Below, in pieces: positions 60,701 through 64,000 of a stretch of 64,000 nucleotides of DNA; within the stretch, counting starts at the first letter, position 1; every line of letters starts with the position of its first letter. The stretch spans positions 18,262,539 through 18,326,538 of the forward strand of contig OY987248.1 in the NCBI GenBank assembly GCA_963920765.1, given 5' to 3'. A program made the position numbers and the translations under genes. The notes under the pieces are model-generated. The model saw only the letters and a list, made by a program, of their open reading frames with translations, ran no database searches and was not told the origin of the DNA. The stretch is from Ulota crispa (Eukaryota; Streptophyta; Bryopsida; Orthotrichales; Orthotrichaceae).

Positions 60701-61993
60701 TTCAATATGTCACATTTTGAAATTTTCAAACTTATTAGCAGTAAGGACTTGAGTTTGAAAAAAAACTATGTATCATGACCTTTGATGGATAAATGATTGA
60801 TGAATGAATTAATGCACATTAATATATGAATTTGTGGATAAGGAGAAAAGCCCTAAAGGCGGTGTCCTGATGGAAAGTATTCTATCATATAGATATTCAT
60901 AGCTTTATTAAATATGTTTGATTTTCAATAGGTGATATGTTTTGTTTTTGAATTAAATAAAACTGCTAAAAAAAATGGATTGGATTTGAGAAGTGGGAGA
61001 GGATAAGAGGATAAGAATTTTGAGTGGAGGTCAAGCATGAGTTAGAGGATGAGCTAACATGCACCCTACTTTAGAAAGAGTGGAAAAGTAAAAGAAAGTT
61101 TCTCTTTAGCAAGCGGGAGCTGAGTGTGAGTGGGAGTTAATTGCCAGTACAAAAAGCTGAATCTTGAATGGAGGATAGCTCCTGGATTAAATATCATCTG
61201 TTTTTAAAATTTTGAGAGCTTGTTCTTGGAGAAGAGATGTTCTTGAATTGTACTTGCAACTTTGATTTGGAGCTAGGATGCAAAAGTTGTGATTGCTTGA
61301 ACTTGAAGATAGCCAAGCCATTTGAGGTAGAAAGACTGAAATTTTGACAAGTCATAATTGATGTTCAATTCATTACTTTATTACAAAATTTAGAGAGATG
61401 TGTTATTCTTGGTCTTAGTTTTCTAGAAAGATATTGCACTTGACATTTAGAGTTTAAAGGAGGAAGTTGTAAAGGTGTAAAGGTTTGGAGGTTGATTGCC
61501 TCTATTGAAAATGAGGCTTCAACTTTGAAGAGCCATAATTTCTGGTTGGTTTTGTATTTTGTTTTGAAACTTTTACAAATGATAGCTTAAAAGATTGGCT
61601 TTTGAAATTGCTATCACTTGAGTTATTTGAAGCATTATTGAAAGAATTATGGTCTGTAGAAATTGAGAGGTTGAGTGTCTTCTTCAATTAAGATATCCAA
61701 ACTTTGATTAGTTATTACTTTTGAACCAAGTCTCAGTTTTTGTTGGATTTTATACATGTTGTACTTGATAGTAATCGCTTTTCAAATTGTTGTTATGCTT
61801 GTGTTTTGAAACTATAACACAAAAGTTATAGAGCTTCAAAGAGTCGATGATTAGTTTGTCTAAGAAGGAGAGGAAACCTCACTTTGTTTTCTTTCAATTT
61901 TTGATAGTAGATTAGAATGAAATGAGGATTGAGGATTTGAGAAGAAGTTTAATAGATTTGAAGGTTTGAGGGACTTAAAGAATTGAGTAGAAG
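57772..61993. other. 4.2 kb AT-rich DNA without recognisable genes
   Basis: No gene, RNA gene or terminal repeat recognised with confidence. A small inverted stretch (TTTTAGGTCAATTC / AATTGACATAAAACC) lies near 58319-58400. A TA-CA-CATA microsatellite lies at about 59993-60031. Confidence 0.5.
59993..60031. repeat. TA/CA/CATA microsatellite
   Basis: A run of TA dinucleotides passes into CA repeats and then CATA repeats. Confidence 0.85.
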
Positions 61994-62165
61994 TCCATTC
62001 TGAAGAGCATGTGCTCTCTAGAATCCTTCTGTAAGATTCACAGTAGACAAAAACCATTTTGCAGAGCATGTACTCTCTAGAATTTCATCTAGAGTTTGTG
62101 ATAGAAAAGCCCATTCTACAGAGCATGTGCTATCTAGAATTCTATTTTGAGATTACAATAAGATA
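61994..62165. repeat. Three tandem copies of a 58-bp unit
   Basis: CCATTCTGAAGAGCATGTGC, CCATTTTGCAGAGCATGTAC and CCATTCTACAGAGCATGTGC start successive units, each followed by TCTCTAGAAT-like sequence. Imperfect copies, non-coding. Confidence 0.85.
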
Positions 62166-62288
62166 GATCGACAACACACAGAGTCGCAGCCAAACACTTT
62201 GCGTGTTTTCAAGGCGCACTCTTCTCAACCCAACAGCGGACATTTTTGGATAATGAATTTGTGTATTAGAATTAGACAACTTTACTTG

Positions 62289-62487
62289 GATGACAAGGGT
62301 ACAAGATGTACCTTTGACAACAAGTGTACATGATGCACCTTTGATGACAAGTGTACGGGATGTATACTTGAGGACAAAGGCATGGGATGTACACTTGATG
62401 ATAAGAGTATTGAGTATACCTTAGATGACAAGTGTTAAGATGTACAGTGGATGATAAGTGTATGAGATGAACACTTGATGACAAGAC
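62289..62487. repeat. Minisatellite, about seven copies of a 28-bp unit
   Basis: The consensus is near GATGACAAGTGTACGAGATG followed by TACACTTT. Copies differ at several positions. The minus-strand open frame over it simply reads the repeat (HLSSTVHLNTCH...) and is not a gene. Confidence 0.9.
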
Positions 62488-62937
62488 AAAGAACTAGAAC
62501 TTGAAGCTAGACAACTTCAGGTAAAAGATTAGATTTGATATGAGTTATATTTAGAATAATTCTAAACATAACAAAGGCTTTTACCTTAACAAAGGGTTGG
62601 AGATGAAAATTAGATAGAAAGATAAAAGCACTTAAAGTAATTCTATTTTTTATGAAAGGATTGATAGCATAAGATGGGGCTTGGAGGGTGCGGAGATTAA
62701 TTTTAATTGGGAATTAAGTCCTCTCTATGGTCGAGTGGTTGAGCTCCTTGTGATTTTTATAGTTGTTATGTATAGATTGTTGTTTTATTTGTATATTTGG
62801 ATAATTTAAGTGACCGACCAAAGAAGGTTCTTAACACTATGATAGCACAAAATCAAACTAGCTTTGAGAGTATATAATGAATGTACAAAATCTCTCCAAA
62901 AAGTTGCTTGAAGGCTTTCAAAAGACCATCACTTTTT
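62488..62937. other. AT-rich spacer
   Basis: No gene recognised between the minisatellite and the large inverted repeat. Confidence 0.5.
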
Positions 62938-63908
62938 GACAATTTTTAGGTTTGGAGTTTAGAAAAGGGGAGAAGGCTTGCTATGGCTTTGAAGCAGATG
63001 GAGAAAAAGAAAAACATAGGGCTTAGATAATGTTTAGGGTTTTGAGTTCCTAGGCAAAAATACCTGGGTTTTAGGGGGTTACTAGGGATTTAGGATTTAT
63101 GAATCCCTATAAAATTCCCAATAGATTAGGGTTTAGGGTTTAGGGTTCATAGAGTGCAAGTGCAAGTGCAATTGACACTATGGAGGCTTAGAATCCTAAC
63201 ACTTTGACCTATATTAGAGGTGACTCAAAGTTTCAGACTCAGTTAAGTGCTAAAAGAAGAAAAAGCACAAAACAAATGCCAAAGAGTCACACAACGACTA
63301 GACAACACCTAGGCATGCTCAAAGATATAAAACTTAAGTAATCCAAACTAGATTTGCTCTTAAAATAAAGCTCATTACTGGATAAATCAGAGCGGTGTCT
63401 ATGTCCAGGCTTAAGTAACCCTTAAGCCTGCACCTAGACACCTATTTCTTGCTCTTTGTCCTCTGCTTTATCTAGTGATGAGCTTTTTTCGAAGAGCAAA
63501 TCTAGTTTGGATTACTTCAATTTTATATCTTTGAGCATGCCTAGGTGTTGTCTAGTCGTTGTGTGACTCTTTGGCATTTGTTTTGTGCTTTTTCTTCTTT
63601 TAGCACTTAACTGAGTCTGAAACTTTGAGTCACCTCTAATATAGGTTAAAGTGTTAGGATTCTAAGCCTCCATAGTGTCAATTGCACTTGCACTTGCACT
63701 CTATGAACCCTAAACCCTAATCTATTGGGAATTTTATAGGGATTCATAAATCCTAAATCCCTAAAAACCCCCTAAAACCCAGGTATTTTTGCCTAGGAAC
63801 TCAAAACCCTAAACATTATCTAAACCCTAAGTCTTGTTTTTCTCCATTTGCTTTAGAGCCATAGCAAGCCTTCTCCTCTAGACTTTTCAAATCTCTCAAA
63901 AATTTGCC
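62938..63908. repeat. Nearly 1-kb inverted repeat with telomere-like motifs
   Basis: Left arm about 62938-63415, right arm about 63422-63908, highly similar, joined by only a few bases (CTTAAG-TAACCC-TTAAG). Each arm carries TTTAGGG-type units (GGGTTTAGGGTTTAGGG at 63128-63144 and its complement near 63705). Single mismatches and one gap of about 20 bp (near 63395) separate the arms. No open frame of note. Confidence 0.9.
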
Positions 63909-64000
63909 TGTGATATAGTGAAAATACTATTTCTAATACTATTAAATTGCAAAAATGTAAACAATCATTAAAACTCAATAATACACATGCAAAATGCAAC

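Noticed and set aside
63115-63145. TTTAGGG units as a sign of a chromosome end
   Set aside because: Only two to three units, lying inside an inverted repeat with unique DNA on both sides. Too short for a telomere; called telomere-like only.
1-64000. tRNA, rRNA, CRISPR arrays, or transposase/reverse-transcriptase genes
   Set aside because: Looked for but not seen. No open frame outside the listed genes shows recognisable transposase, integrase, polymerase or capsid motifs, and no long terminal direct repeats were found.

Overview
This window is nuclear DNA from a green plant or streptophyte alga. The three confidently read genes are spliced, with GT-AG introns and fairly GC-rich exons in an AT-rich background. 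One of them (PATROL1) is a plant protein. I also see telomere-like TTTAGGG stretches and many miniature inverted-repeat elements, including Stowaway- and Harbinger-like ones. A SMUG1 gene argues against a typical flowering plant and for a bryophyte, lycophyte or charophyte-type alga. I cannot name the species.

Genes. Three long genes were rebuilt exon by exon, all on the minus strand, each with an open reading frame through every splice junction. (1) 9244-15609, 8 exons, 713 codons: an N-terminal universal stress protein (USP) domain joined in one frame to a complete plant/archaeal-type (class II) 3-dehydroquinate synthase. A transit-peptide-like segment lies between the two domains. (2) 35593-39596, 9 exons, 375 codons: a SMUG1 uracil-DNA glycosylase with all key active-site motifs and a long N-terminal extension. 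(3) 41754-52422, 26 coding exons, 1117 codons: an orthologue of Arabidopsis PATROL1 (DUF810/MUN domain), a membrane-traffic factor. A weak two-exon candidate (79 codons) lies at 406-735 on the plus strand. No operon-like or pathway link between the genes is apparent.

Repeats. Most of the rest is short non-autonomous DNA elements. The main group has TTAA at both ends followed by CCC and short inverted repeats (CCCCTAAATGCCC, CCCTTAAAGGAC, CCCCTGAGCGCCC and relatives). At least 17 copies in several families are present. They are often nested or abut across one shared TTAA, and two empty-site comparisons inside the window support a TTAA target duplication. This is the signature of piggyBac-type transposition, but no transposase is encoded here. 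Other families include elements beginning AAGGTAG, Stowaway-like elements beginning CTCCCTCTGTCCC, a Harbinger-like element in an intron, several foldback elements and a near-perfect CACTA-like hairpin.

Layout: 1-820 possible small gene; 821-8130 nested elements; 9.2-15.6 kb USP-DHQS gene; 16.8-34.6 kb element-rich intergenic DNA; 35.6-39.6 kb SMUG1; 41.8-52.4 kb PATROL1; 53.0-57.8 kb elements and a complex palindrome; 57.8-62 kb AT-rich DNA without recognisable genes; 62.0-62.5 kb tandem repeats; 62.9-63.9 kb a nearly 1-kb inverted repeat carrying telomere-like motifs. Exon models and repeat ends were read by eye without alignment tools or transcripts; small errors at repeat ends are likely.
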